From Diphasiastrum complanatum (Eukaryota; Streptophyta; Lycopodiopsida; Lycopodiales; Lycopodiaceae), in assembly GCA_029204225.1 (NCBI GenBank), contig CM055104.1, positions 43,617,148-43,681,147 on the forward strand: a DNA stretch of 64,000 nt. The letters run 5' to 3'. Below are positions 34,701 through 45,379 of this stretch, one piece after another. Each line of letters starts with the position of its first letter. The stretch's first letter is position 1. The notes under the pieces are model-generated. The model had not been told where the DNA came from and did no database searches. It worked only from the letters and a program-made list of their open reading frames with translations. A program made the translations under genes and the position numbers.

Positions 34701-36527
34701 ATAGATCATGTTTGGTTTGCAATTCTTTCAGAAAGCAGATGAAGTGCTGGCTCACACGTATAACCACATCTACGGTTTATCAATCACAGCCTTAAGGTAG
34801 AAGCATCTCCTTAGATGATATCAAGCTTTTGTGGTTTTCCTACTTGTTTTCATATTCATTAGCAAAACTAACATGTAGGTTTAGTCTCCTTACTGCTCAC
34901 TGCTCATGATAGTATGTGAATTTTTTGATTTTTTTCCCTGTATTGCTGAATTTTTGTGTTTGCCATGCATGAATCCTTGGTTGAAAATCATGAAAATGAG
35001 TTGAGTCACAAGCTCCTTAAGATTGCAAGAGTTTTAGTAGATTGCCAAACATACAGCTTGTATTTGTTATCTTGGTCTATTCTCTGGATTTTTCATGCAT
35101 GCTTGTCCCATGTGATGTTGAGGTTTGGATCCTCATCACCATCATCATAATATAAAGATCTCATGCTGGTTGATTCTTATGAAGATTCAGCTTTTTATTG
35201 TTATGAAAAAGCATTATATGCTACAATAATGATAATGCTGGACAACCTTCTTGAACTTGTGTATAAGAAGGCACGTATCTTTGCAGGTTCTTTACTGTGT
35301 ATGGACCTTGGGGTCGTCCTGACATGGCTTATTTCTCTTTTACAAAGAACATAATTGAAGGCCGGGTATGCACTTATGACTGTTAACTTAAGCTTTTTTT
35401 CCTCAAAACATAAATCTGTTATTTCACAAGAGATGAACCCTTTTGCAAGCAAAAGATCTCTTGGAAATTTTCAATTAAGCTTTGTAGAGCATGAATGTAG
35501 AAGTCTGAATAGGAGGATGTAAAAATTTGATGTTTAGCCAGGTTGTTGCTATGAACTTGTCGTTTTGGTTACAGCTGTTGGTGCCCTTGGCACACTGGAG
35601 GTCCCTTTTAGATCATTTAATGAACAGATGGTGTTAATTTTGGCAGCCCATTAAGATCTTTCAGGGGCCGAATCATGAGGAATTAGCCAGAGATTTTACC
35701 TTCATTGATGATATAGTTAAAGGATGTGTATCATCACTTGACACGGCAACCCCCAGCACAGGCAGCCGTGGTAAGAAAAGGGGCAAAGCTCAATTTAGAA
35801 TTTTCAATCTTGGCAACACCCAACCAGTACCTGTGGGCCGTTTTGTCAGTATCCTGGAAAAGCACCTAAAAAAGAAAGCTATACGAGAGTAAGCTTTCTT
35901 TTCATTTTACATGTTTGCAAGTCGTGCATGTATCATAAACAAATGGCATAACCTATAAATTTAACCAGGCTCTCCTTTTCCCCATAATTTTTCACAACAT
36001 AGCCCTGTCATAGCTGTTACTAGTTCACTAGTTCATGAGAATGAAGAGATGTTGAAAGTGAGAAACTGCAGAGCACTTTAGTTCTCTGCAGGCCTTTAAG
36101 CCATTGGGTTTGCAATCCTCTTCACAGAATTCCTGATTAATTCAATTGCAAGTGCATGCTGAATCCTACAGCTGCCTTAAGGTAGCTCCTACTGATCAAA
36201 TATCTATGGCAGATGAATCAAGGAAGCTAACGATTGAAATATGTGCAGAATTGTTCCAATGCCAAGCACTGGAGATGTGATGTTCACTCATGCCAACATA
36301 ACCAAAGCTCAGCGCGCACTTGGGTAATATGCAGTTTTCATATGAAGACATTCATGGTATTTCTTCAGGTGAACCATACATTCCAGTGACACATTTTTGT
36401 ATTCTGCAGATACAACCCACAAACAGACCTTGAAACTGGACTGAAGCATTTTGTTAAATGGTACCAAACCTACTATGCCAAGGGAAGTGGTCATGAAGAT
36501 ACTTTGAAAGGGTATATGCCTTTTTGA
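30124..36527 (+). CDS. GAE: UDP-glucuronate 4-epimerase (GAE), 12 coding exons
   Basis: Exons: 30124-30290, 30439-30547, 30666-30838, 31008-31101, 31559-31645, 34183-34248, 34518-34577, 34732-34796, 35287-35365, 35647-35888, 36249-36323, 36410-36527. All introns are GT-AG, the frame is kept throughout, and the protein has 444 residues, the usual family length. It converts UDP-glucuronate to UDP-galacturonate for pectin. Residues about 43-60 form one hydrophobic segment, giving a type II Golgi membrane protein. The SDR Rossmann motif [10 protein letters not shown] starts at residue 102. The catalytic Ser-containing ASSSSVYG is at 221-228 and Y248-K252 (YAATK) forms the YxxxK pair. [34 protein letters not shown] and FNLGNT are family blocks. 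[10 protein letters not shown] before the catalytic domain also matches GAEs. All catalytic residues are intact. The many introns are unusual, since angiosperm GAE genes are intronless. Confidence 0.95.
31646..34182 (+). other. Long intron 5 of the GAE gene
   Basis: The intron (2.54 kb) runs from AAG|GTCTAA to TTCCTTACAG|AAT. It contains a minus-strand LTR end and polypurine tract near 32401 and otherwise no readable protein. The transposon insertion explains much of its length compared with neighbouring introns of 100-500 bases. Confidence 0.85.
32402..32415 (-). other. Polypurine tract of a minus-strand LTR element inside GAE intron 5
   Basis: The minus strand reads ATTCTAAGGGGGAG and is directly followed by TGTTAGAGATATGACC, a TG-starting LTR. 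The LTR extends to lower coordinates and has a TATA-like AAGTGTATAAGG near 32126-32140. The far LTR end and any coding region to the right (to about 33990) were not recognised, so the element is partial or non-autonomous. Confidence 0.6.
34639..34698. repeat. (TC)n microsatellite, about 60 bp, in GAE intron 7
   Basis: An uninterrupted TC run lies in intron 7, 33 bases upstream of the 3' splice site and separated from it by ordinary sequence ending TTCTTTCAG. Its position makes it part of an extended pyrimidine tract, so its length might affect splicing. Confidence 0.95.
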
Positions 36528-37900
36528 TAACATCTTCCAAGGTTTTCATGGTCCCAGCATAGACTAGAATAAGGTCTTTGCTCTATTCAGCAGCCTTTAT
36601 TCCAGTCTATACAGTGACAAGACAGGTGGCCAATGTCAGGGGAAAGGTCATTTTTCGCACCACATTGGCTCTACAGTTTATTTGGTTCTTGAATTTGTAG
36701 AATATACATAAAGAATCATAAACTAAGTTACTGAGAGATGCTTTAGCCTTTTGGATCAATATTGTTGCCGCAGTCTCAAAAGTCCATTCTTATGCACTTG
36801 AGGATGTCCAATTCTAGACTTGTGAAGTTATCAGGCTGTGATCCTTCCTTGGACTGTCAGTATAAATTGTTGATTCGTTGGTGCTTGTTTGTAATCTTTG
36901 AAGAAGATTGTTAATGGATGTATCGGATCGTCTGACAGTGAGTGTCAAGTTTTCATAATTCTTTTATTGTCTAATCTAGCAAAATGTAGATAAATAGGGA
37001 TTCAACCCTTTTTTCACCTGTTGGATCTATCCAAAAGTGGATTAAGGAAAATGTTCATAGGCATTTTATTTACTCGATATTCTTTCAGAACTTCACTTTT
37101 AATGCTCTATCAAAGCATATTGTTTGCTTGCATGTTTGAGACATGTTTCTTGTCGCTTATATGTGAAATTTTTCAATTTTGATTGTGATTGTAGGAATAA
37201 TTCAGAAAAAAAGATAACAACCATATGGAACAACCAAAGAAAAGTTATCTATCAAAAGTATACTTATTCATATGCAAAAAGTTATCTCACTCTTGCATCA
37301 TCATTCAAATAACTAGGAGAACCAAGGACTTTCACCCTTGTGAAACTTAATACTCAATTGGAAATCTGACACTTTGGTTGGTATTGGAACACTAGTGAGT
37401 CTTATTCATATTGGTGAAATCCGTGCACAACGAATTCTATCTATTATCTTTGAAAAGCTTTAGCAGTGCATAAAGCACATATGAGAATGACTCTTCTTTG
37501 ATGTATCTCAACATTTGTAAAATCAAAATGTCCTTTTGAGAGAAAAAAAACATCTTGACAAGAATCAGTGGACAAAAACATTAGTAAAATGCCATGAAGA
37601 GGGCTATGAAAAAATAACATGTTGAAAAAAGAGGGATAAGCCTTTCCTATGCCAATAATCCTAACTTATCAAATGTTACTCAAAACTTTTAATGTGAGAG
37701 TGAGTGATGATGAGATTCAGGTATTTTTATCCAGATGCCTAGTACATTGTTGCTCAATCCTTAGACTGTTCTTTCTAGGCTTGTACACTGTTTAAAGTAG
37801 ATTTACTTATAGCAATCTTTTTGTACATTTATACGTATTTTAATGTAGTTTGTATTTTTCAAATGCAATCGTATCTTGTATGAATGGTTGATGTTGTCTA
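36528..37900. other. 3' flank of the GAE gene and intergenic DNA
   Basis: Probable 3' UTR followed by AT-rich sequence with dense stops on both strands. No further gene was recognised. Confidence 0.4.
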
Positions 37901-37989
37901 TTTATAGTATCTCTATTTCAAAAAGACGACATGCAAAGATGAACATGAATCAATGACAAAGTCGCATTTGTTGGAGTAAGTCGCAATTA

Positions 37990-38840
37990 ATGAAGAAAGT
38001 TGCATTAATACACTACATCCATTGATTTTTACTAATGACCTTGATGAGAATAGTGCTTTCCAACTAGAATCCTTCTCACAAGAGATCTGGAAAGCAGACA
38101 ATCAGTCTTTCTTTGAGTTCTGTCAATCTAAGAGTTGCCAAGTACCTTTGGTGTCCGGTCGTACTATTAAATTTAAGTTTGCCCAAACCACCTACAAGCT
38201 ATAGAGTCTTCTGTCTGTCAACTTTTTGGCACCTATCACTATTGAACTTTGGATTGCTCTCGCGCATCTTACTGATGCTGAAGTCCAGACCTGCAAACAA
38301 GCCGCTTTACATAAGAATTCTACTTTGGACACCCCTATTGCCTTTGATACTTTCGTAAAAATGAACAAAATTGAGTCTTCGATATGTCCTTCTGGGTAGA
38401 CCTGGGCTAGAACTAGGGGCCATTTTGAAACTAGTTTTTATAGAATGAACCTACATCAAATAGGATCTGGAATTGGAGAAGACCTTTCTTTAAATGTAGA
38501 TGCGGTGACAAATGCAAAAACAACTCTTTCATTATCTGGTTTGACCAGGCTATTTGGTTTATGATGAATAACCTTGCCAAATTCTTCCTTGGTGCTTCTC
38601 TATAGAACTAATTGAATGCCTTTTTTCTTTGGCTACATTAACTTGCAAGAGATGTTGTTAAAGCCCACCTTGATTTTCTTTACATTAGATAACACATGAT
38701 TGACGCCACCATAGAACTCACCAATGACCTTACTGCCAAGCTTCTAGCACACCTTGGCGATGCCGAGAACATCCGCGAAATTGAATGCCTTTTGAAAAAG
38801 CCTAGTTTTTCTACCTTGCAAGACAAATACTTCTAGAATA
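37990..38840 (+). pseudogene. Decayed coding-like stretch, unidentified
   Basis: On the + strand a frame stays open in pieces with few stops: SFSQEIWKADNQSFFEF, then FLAPITIELWIALAHLTDAE and ARTRGHFETSFYRMN. After a shift near 38520 come FMMNNLAKFFLGAS, TIELTNDLTAKLLAHLGDAE and IECLLKKPSF. The amino-acid composition is protein-like and two separate blocks have an LAHL(T/G)DAE word, which could reflect an internal duplication. I cannot assign a family. It may be a degraded gene, a transposon protein or an old viral insertion. Confidence 0.35.
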
Positions 38841-39251
38841 CAAGCAAGAGATTAGGGTCCCTCAATTTGAATAATCCAAGCTCGGTCATGTCAGGCAGTG
38901 ACAACAAAAAAAGGAAATACTTTTTTAAAAGAGGCAATGCGGGACAAAATAGTAGTGGCAAGGAAGATCTTCCCATTAGAAAATTGAATTTTTTTTTTAA
39001 TACTGAGTCCGAGAGTTTTCATATGAAAAAGTTTGATAAAAGAAAGGAGCTTCCCTTTCCATACTTCCAGTTTATACACCTGGCATCCAATAGACCGATT
39101 TTCAACTCATATAAAGTAATGATCTCACAGATTATTGCTGCTATGTATTGTTGTGGCGATAAGGTGCCTTTTTTATGAAGTAAATGGCATCGTTATGGAT
39201 TTTCAAAGGGCATTTGGTTGCAGGGCCAAACATTGAGCTCTTTGGTTTCGG

Positions 39252-39377
39252 CCTTCGGTCTTCGGGGTGTCTTCGTCCTTCGGGACATCTTCTACCTTCG
39301 AAATGTGTTCATCATTCAGGGTGTCTTTAGCCTTCGAGATCTTTTCGTCCTTCGAGACATCTTCATCTTTCGGGATC
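39252..39377 (-). repeat. 18-bp minisatellite, seven units
   Basis: Seven 18-base units of the type TCTTCGTCCTTCGGGACA lie head to tail. On the minus strand they stay open and read as hexapeptides such as EDVSKD, EKISKA and EDVPKD within a 124-codon open stretch (39203-39577) that also reads through the adjacent TC run as alternating Arg-Glu. A diverged coding repeat or a plain minisatellite are both possible. Confidence 0.75.
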
Positions 39378-39412
39378 TCTTCGGCAAAGTTGCAAGAGTT
39401 CACCATTTCAGA

Positions 39413-39414
<2 letters not shown>

Positions 39415-39482
<68 letters not shown>
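39415..39482. repeat. (TC)n microsatellite, 68 bp
   Basis: A pure TC run lying 38 bases after the 18-bp minisatellite. Confidence 0.97.
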
Positions 39483-39484
<2 letters not shown>

Positions 39485-41443
39485 GGATTCTACTTCATGC
39501 TTATTTAGTTTGGCCAATTCTGGGAGCAACCGGAAAATATTTTCCCTTTTGGTACTAAAACCAGGTTTATTGTACAACTTTGCTTCACTAAGTTAAAAAA
39601 GGCCTTTGTAAATTTTAATATGACTTGTTATCCAAGTTTCCTTGGAGTGGCAAACTAAAAGCTAAAAACCGTCCTAAATAATAGACTAAAAAATGATGAA
39701 ATATTTGCTTAGGGTTTTGATCTAACGGTGGGCATTTTTGAGTACTTGGTGCACTAAGTGGACACTATTTGCTATAAGAAGACGAGTGGAAAACCCTAAT
39801 TTCACCCTTCTCCTCATGCCTTGGAACTTTCTCTAGTCTTCTTTCTCTCTACTGCGATCTATGACAGCTTGGAGAGCTCATTTTTTACTTATCAAGGCTC
39901 TTGGAAGGGTAACTTTATAGCAAAGCTACTTGGAGTAAGAATAGGTAATGAAGCTACCATTTCATAGCATGTTGGGCGGATTTATTCGTTTATAAGCATT
40001 GTCCTACAAGACTTTGTAAGCTAGACATGATGCTTGGGTTGATAGGTTAACTTTCGTGGTGATGATGGTTGATAGAGATCAATCTGAGGCTTCTTAGAAA
40101 GCTTTTTTGGCACTTGTTGTTGGGCACTGTCCCACAGTGAAGGATCGGAACATATTTGAAGGTATGAGTCTCATAAAAAATGCTATGTTTATGATTAGTA
40201 GCCAGCGCTGACCTACATAGAAGGATTATGCACTGTTATAAGCAACGTTGCATGTTTTGGTGTAATGGCATAAGTTGATATGAGGGTGCACTGCCATTAA
40301 GGCAGATAGCCGCCTCACTTGTAGTGATTTTGTGAACACTTTGGATATCTGCCCTTCCACACTCTCATTATGTGCATTTAGCAAGCTTGCCCATCTACCT
40401 CTCCCCTTGCTTCAAAATCAGATGCATCTTGTTAAAAAGGATAATGCTTTGCCTTAGTAACTACTTAAATGTTCTTTACATTCTGGGGTTGGCATAAGCA
40501 TATTGATACTTTGTTTGCAATTGTGTGCTAGAACCATTTGTCATATGGTGAATGCAATGGTGTGCTAGAACCATTTGTCATATTTGTCATATGGTGAATG
40601 CAATGGATTAACTAGAACAACTACGTTTTAGGGTTTGCTAATTTTAGACAAAGAGATAGACATATATGGTTGTGTATGGCATACAAGGTGAATGTAACAA
40701 CTGCTTGGAAACAAAGGGAGTGCATATGGTGGTATACTATTGCAATTCATTGATAGAAGAAGAGACGTTTTTGGTAGTGAGAAAACCTAATAAGGGCATT
40801 ACTCTTTTGTTCACCCATTGTTGTCATATTTGAATCATTAGTATCTAAAGAAGGTGTAACACATACCTATTGGAAGATGGGTAGTTCTCAAGAGATTTCT
40901 TCGCCGCGCATTCAGGTACAAAGCTATGTGTAAGAACACCATTAAGTTTTGTATATTGACCCAAACTAAAGGTTTACAGCATTACATCAAGCACATAGAA
41001 CTATGTGTTATGGTTATCCGTGGAGTGCTAATAGCTATGTTAGGGTAGATTTTATTTGTTGATGCAATGCCTAAGAAAAGAAATAATAGCACATATGAAA
41101 ACTTGTGGTGTTTATATGATATGGCATTTGATGCTGGCTTACCAACCAATGCATGTGGTAGCTTGCCTCGGATAGGCCGATCATTGAGCGTTTAGCTGCT
41201 TCGGAGAGCTTCTCAGGGTTAGTGAGGGTTGGGTACTGCTCAGGGGTGTGAGTTGGTGAAGCTAATCCAAAAAATAGGCATTGTGTAGGAGATGAAGATG
41301 GAGGTGGAGGGAGTGGAGGAAAAATGCTAGTAGCAATGGTGGTTGTTGTGGTGGTGGTGGTGGCTATTGGAGGGATCAGACTTTTTCCGGACTAATATAC
41401 CTTCTCTGATTCATCATCACTTATTTCCATCAGGTCTGCAACA
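39483..41443. other. Intergenic, no gene seen
   Basis: A segment near 39770-39870 (GCTATAAGAAGACGAGTGG, then a CT-rich leader-like stretch) resembles the promoter part of an LTR, but no termini were found. A 45-base partial tandem duplication lies at about 40530-40610 (GTGTGCTAGAACCATTTGTC). Nothing else is recognisable. Confidence 0.35.
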
Positions 41444-42751
41444 TCAAAATATTGCGAAGTGTCCAGGGTGTGGACTTGCTGGGCCTGTGGCTGTTGACCT
41501 TGTGGCTGCTAGGCCGCTTCTGTGTCCTGGGGACTGGAACTTCCCACTCCTCCCCCCCCAAAAAAAAAATGGTGTGTTTGGTGATGTTGGTGGCGTTGGC
41601 GTGGTAATCAATATGGGTGGGGTAGTGACCTTGTCTGGTTGACCAACGACTTGTGATGTGGTTGTGTCTGGTGCTACTGTAGACGTAGCTGCTCCATCAC
41701 CCCCGTTGATGGTGTGTGAGGGTGATGAGTGTTGTTGAGAGGCTGAAGTTGAGCTTCCATCATCTGAAGTTGAACCGTCTGATGCTGTTCCAGCTGGTGA
41801 TTTCCTCCTAGCCTGAAGCTTTCTTCGTATTCTTTGTTGTCTTGTGTCTGGCAATTGAGCCTTGGAGGTATCGGCCTGTTGAGCTTGGGAGGATGCTGCT
41901 ACTTGTGGGTCTGATTGTGGGCTTTGTTGATTGTGGACCAGTGGAAGAATACCGGTGTTCACCCTTTTGGGTGGGAGTCCCGATGGTGAAGTAGCCCGTG
42001 AGCATGAACGCTTAAACTGTTTTGACCCTATGGGAATGTCCCATGTTTTGTCCACAAGCTGCAGGTGTTGTTGGAGTCTGGGCCCATTCTGTACTTGCTG
42101 CAGTGTGATATCAATCATGAGATACCCCAGGATGGTTACGGGCTACTTGTTTTTAAGACAATCATGAAGGCTATTCGAAGCAAACTATGCCCAATCATAG
42201 AGGTTCTGGGCATGCAGTCGTGAATCTGCCATCATGTGGAACAGGGACATGAGTACCCTCAGCACTTTTGTTCTTGGTCTTTGTGTGCATCTGGTCAAAT
42301 ATGCACATGTCGCTTGCAGCTGCTGATCATTGATGGCCTCCATGCGGTACCCGTCCTTATTCTTCCATTTGTCCACGGAGGGATCTATGTATTTGAAGTA
42401 GGTTGTCTGCTCAATCTTCTGGAGCATCCTTGTGACAGCATTTGTTCCTCAAGGGAACCCAAAGGGTTGCAAGTCGGCCGTTGCAAAAGATATGTTATAA
42501 ACATAGTTCCTGACAGGGGGAACTATGAGTTGGCACGACCTTGTCGTAGCATTATAATTGGCATATGCCATATGTATCAGGTACGGGCTTTGATATCCCA
42601 TCAGGATAGGGATCTGGAACTCAATGGCCTTGAAGAATGACTTTGTCTGCTGGTACTAGATCTGCATCTCTGTAAGATCCAATTTGTACAGTTGGATGTC
42701 GAGCTTATTTGCCTCGAGGTCGTCAGAACTGGAACTGGGGTTGGATGACAT
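41444..42751 (-). pseudogene. Unidentified long reading frame (about 435 codons) with four in-frame stops
   Basis: Starting at the ATG at 42751 on the minus strand, one frame runs without indels to 41444, interrupted only by single stops (three TAG, one TGA). The N-terminal part is protein-like: AIEFQIPILMGYQSPYLIH, QTTYFKYIDPSVDKWKNKD, VLMSLFHMMADSRLHAQNLY. The C-terminal third is Gln/Ser/Thr/Pro-rich. The central block loosely recalls the plant transposon or gag-like proteins found in Athila-type elements, but I cannot confirm that. The absence of frameshifts suggests recent loss of function. It begins directly beside the 24-bp repeat array at 42795-43050. Confidence 0.5.
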
Positions 42752-42794
42752 GGTGAAAAAATGAAAAAAAATAGGGGCCTAAAAAAAACTTTTT

Positions 42795-43050
42795 CGGTTG
42801 AGATTTGAGGGATGTGCTCCGGTTGAGATTTGAGACAGGGCTTCGGCCGAGGTTTGATAGATGGTGTCGGTTGAGATTCGATAGATGGCGTCGGTCGAGA
42901 TGGGATGGAATGGCTCCGGTCAAGATTTGAGATAGGGCTTCGGTCGAGATTTGAGACAGGTTTTCGGTCAAGATTTGAGACAAGGGCTCTCGTTGAGATA
43001 TGAGACAGGGCTTCGGCCGAGATGGAAGGTGAAAGCGTCGGTTGAGAAGG
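42795..43050. repeat. 24-bp minisatellite, about 10 units
   Basis: Units of the form CGGTTGAGATTTGAGACAGG plus GCTT recur about ten times with variation (CGGTCGAGAT, CGGCCGAGGT). On the minus strand the array reads as octapeptides such as LSQISTEA. The same unit reappears at 44799-44888. It may belong to the leader of the element encoding the neighbouring minus-strand frame. Confidence 0.85.
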
Positions 43051-44318
43051 TATTGGAAGATGTGTGTGGAGCTAGGTATGGTGTGGAAGGAAAGGGTTTG
43101 TGAAAGATGGAGGTTGGAAAAATAAAGATGGAAGGTAAGGTGTGGGAAAGTGGAGGTGTGTTTTCAAGGAGGAATTCGAAGTATGTCATGGAATGAAGGA
43201 TGGTGACGGAATGTGGTTGGGTAAGAAAATGGAAGGTGTAAGTTCGGAAAGCAGAAAAAGTGAAGATGTTGGGCAAGGATGGAGATGTGTGGAAATGGAT
43301 GTATGGAGGTGAGAAATGAACTGGAGGTAAACAACAAGTTTTGTGATGTTGATGATAGTATATTCAATAGTGTAACGGGAGCGTGATGAATGCTCACGTG
43401 AGAAAAATTGCAAAATGATGTGTTTTCTGCCGGCGATGTTAGGTTTGGATATGTTTGTGATGGCGCTCTCAATGGTAAGTGAATGATGATGGTGGATAGT
43501 CGGTGGAGGTGTTGTGGAAATGATGACAGATGCAAGGAACAACAGAGCGCCAGGATCATGCATAGGAGCAAGAAGATCGCCAGCTGATCGTCGCAAAAAA
43601 ACTGTTGGGAGTCAAGCGGTGTGCTCCGATACGAATGATGAGAATCGTGAGAAAAAAATTCACGAAACATTCACGACTCTCTTTCGAGATTCGGATGGAG
43701 TTCAGATGCGTTCGCTGGGCATTGCCAACTGAAACACTCCTACAATCCTCCAGAGGGTAGTCAGTTACTACTGATCTACGTTCATAAAATTAATACAACA
43801 TTCAACTTCATTTCAACCAAGGTGCGAAATTCAAAGGGAACAATAAAACTCAGGCATATTAAAAATAAACAGCATAAGCATTCGATATCCAAGATCAAAC
43901 ACAACCAGAAAAATAATCTATATTAATTTTCTCTGATTTCTTCAGGGCACTGCATGCGACTCCATGCAATGCGTTGGCGTGAGAGAAGCACGGTTCTCTC
44001 ATGAGTAGTAGTCTCGCTTCACTAGCGGACAATTGGATCTTATGATCCTAGACAGAATTATCTTCTTGCACGCAGGCGGAGCTTCTGTCTGCGTTCGTCT
44101 TGATTGCTTACTAGCATCAGACTTCTTCTTAGTGTCTCTTCTCTTAGTTGCACTATATGTATCTTGTTTTGATATATGTCAAGTATTATCCAGTAAGTAC
44201 AATATCTCTGTGTAAACCTAAGATTACAGTGATTATACATGTATAGTTAATCAAAAAATTACAAGAGTGGCAGATTAGCCACGACCTAGGAAGTATCTGC
44301 TAACGTCATGCCATCAGG
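43051..44318. other. Region between the two 24-bp repeat arrays
   Basis: It holds GA-rich sequence (43050-43330) and open stretches without recognised motifs. A small hairpin TGAGAGAAgcacggTTCTCTCA lies at about 43992-44013. No gene is supported. Confidence 0.35.
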
Positions 44319-44666
44319 TCAAATCTCTGTACTTCTGGGTACTTGCGTGATCTCTGGTGGTACTCCTAGGAGCGTGAGGACAGAACGGGTTTCGTTTTCA
44401 CCGTTGGTTTCGTTTACCTCTTCTGCCTTTCTCTCTTGCTGGACTGCAAAGGAATCTCGTTCGTGGATCCTTCGTATTCGCGAATTGTTTGTGTTCGCGA
44501 ACCGTTCGTCTTCGTCTCCGTTGAATTTTGTGTTCGCGAATCTCTTCGTGTTTCGTGTCTTCAGATGTTCGAGTTTGCGAACATCTTCGTCAAATGAAGG
44601 ACTGAAAGCTAGCAAGGCTTTGTAATTAGAAACACTTTGTTTCTTCAAAAATGCCAGAATTCGCAC
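44319..44666 (-). other. Unassigned 115-codon open stretch with TTCGCGAA motifs
   Basis: A minus-strand open frame with repeated RFANT words. The repeats come from three palindromes TTCGCGAA (44477, 44494, 44533) and a variant TTTGCGAA (44574). Whether this is coding or regulatory repeat sequence cannot be decided. No family is recognised. Confidence 0.3.
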
Positions 44667-44798
44667 TTCGATGAGGTGCGAATGGCGTCAGGGTGATGGC
44701 ATTTATGAATGTCATCGTCTGGTTTTGGACGAGATGGGACATGCCAGTTCGTTGAATTTTGAATGTGAGATCGCCGATAAAGATTTGATTGAGTTGCT

Positions 44799-44888
44799 CC
44801 GGACGAGATCTGATAGATGGCTTCGATCGAGATTTGAGACAGAGTGCTTTGGTTGAGATCTGATAGAGTGTTGCGGTCGAGATCTGAG
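44799..44888. repeat. Second 24-bp minisatellite, about 4 units
   Basis: GGACGAGATCTGATAGATGG, CGATCGAGATTTGAGACAGA and CGGTCGAGATCTGAG are the same unit type as at 42795-43050, in the same orientation. Confidence 0.75.
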
Positions 44889-44908
44889 TGTGAAAAATGC
44901 GAAAAAGA

Positions 44909-45110
44909 CGACACTGCATTTTTGCACGAGATTCCTAACAGGCGACAGTGTCGCAAAAATGCAAAAAATGCGACACTGTAATTTTACTCGTAATTTTTGA
45001 CAGGTGACATTGTCAAGTTGTAGAGAGAGAAAATGCGACACTATTGTCAAACTCCGTATATTTCTGCAAACTGCGTAAAAATACTTGTAATTCTACAGAC
45101 TGTATATAAA
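44909..45110. promoter_or_regulatory. Clustered GCGACACTGT motifs upstream of a TATA box
   Basis: Five copies of a GCGACACTGT/ACAGTGTCGC word lie at 44909, 44942 (perfect odd palindrome GCGACAGTGTCGC), 44970, 45003 and 45035. They stand 50-190 bases upstream of TGTATATAAAC at 45101. This arrangement looks like an enhancer array and core promoter, for example the U3 region of an LTR. The copia D coding remnant begins about 280 bases downstream, but a link is unproven. Confidence 0.45.
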
Positions 45111-45379
45111 CACGAAAAGATTCGTAGAACTAGATAAACAATGGATGAGGATTAAAATCGATTAGTTGATTAGTAAGAAGGAGAATAATCCAACATCTCT
45201 AGCATTAGAGATTGATGTGAGGTCAAGGGTAACTTCACACCCAAGTAGCTGAGGTACGATAGTTTGTCCATGCCTGATATGTCGTCTTGGACTTAGCTTG
45301 TGGATGCATGATTAGTCGATGTAGCCCGATAGAGAAAACTGTAAGGAGAGATAACAAATAGTAAAGTTCTGAAATGTAG

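Noticed and set aside
41343-42640. Plus-strand frames in 41.3-42.6 kb
   Set aside because: The minus-strand frame runs continuously through the same region with better protein character; the plus-strand ones are its complement.
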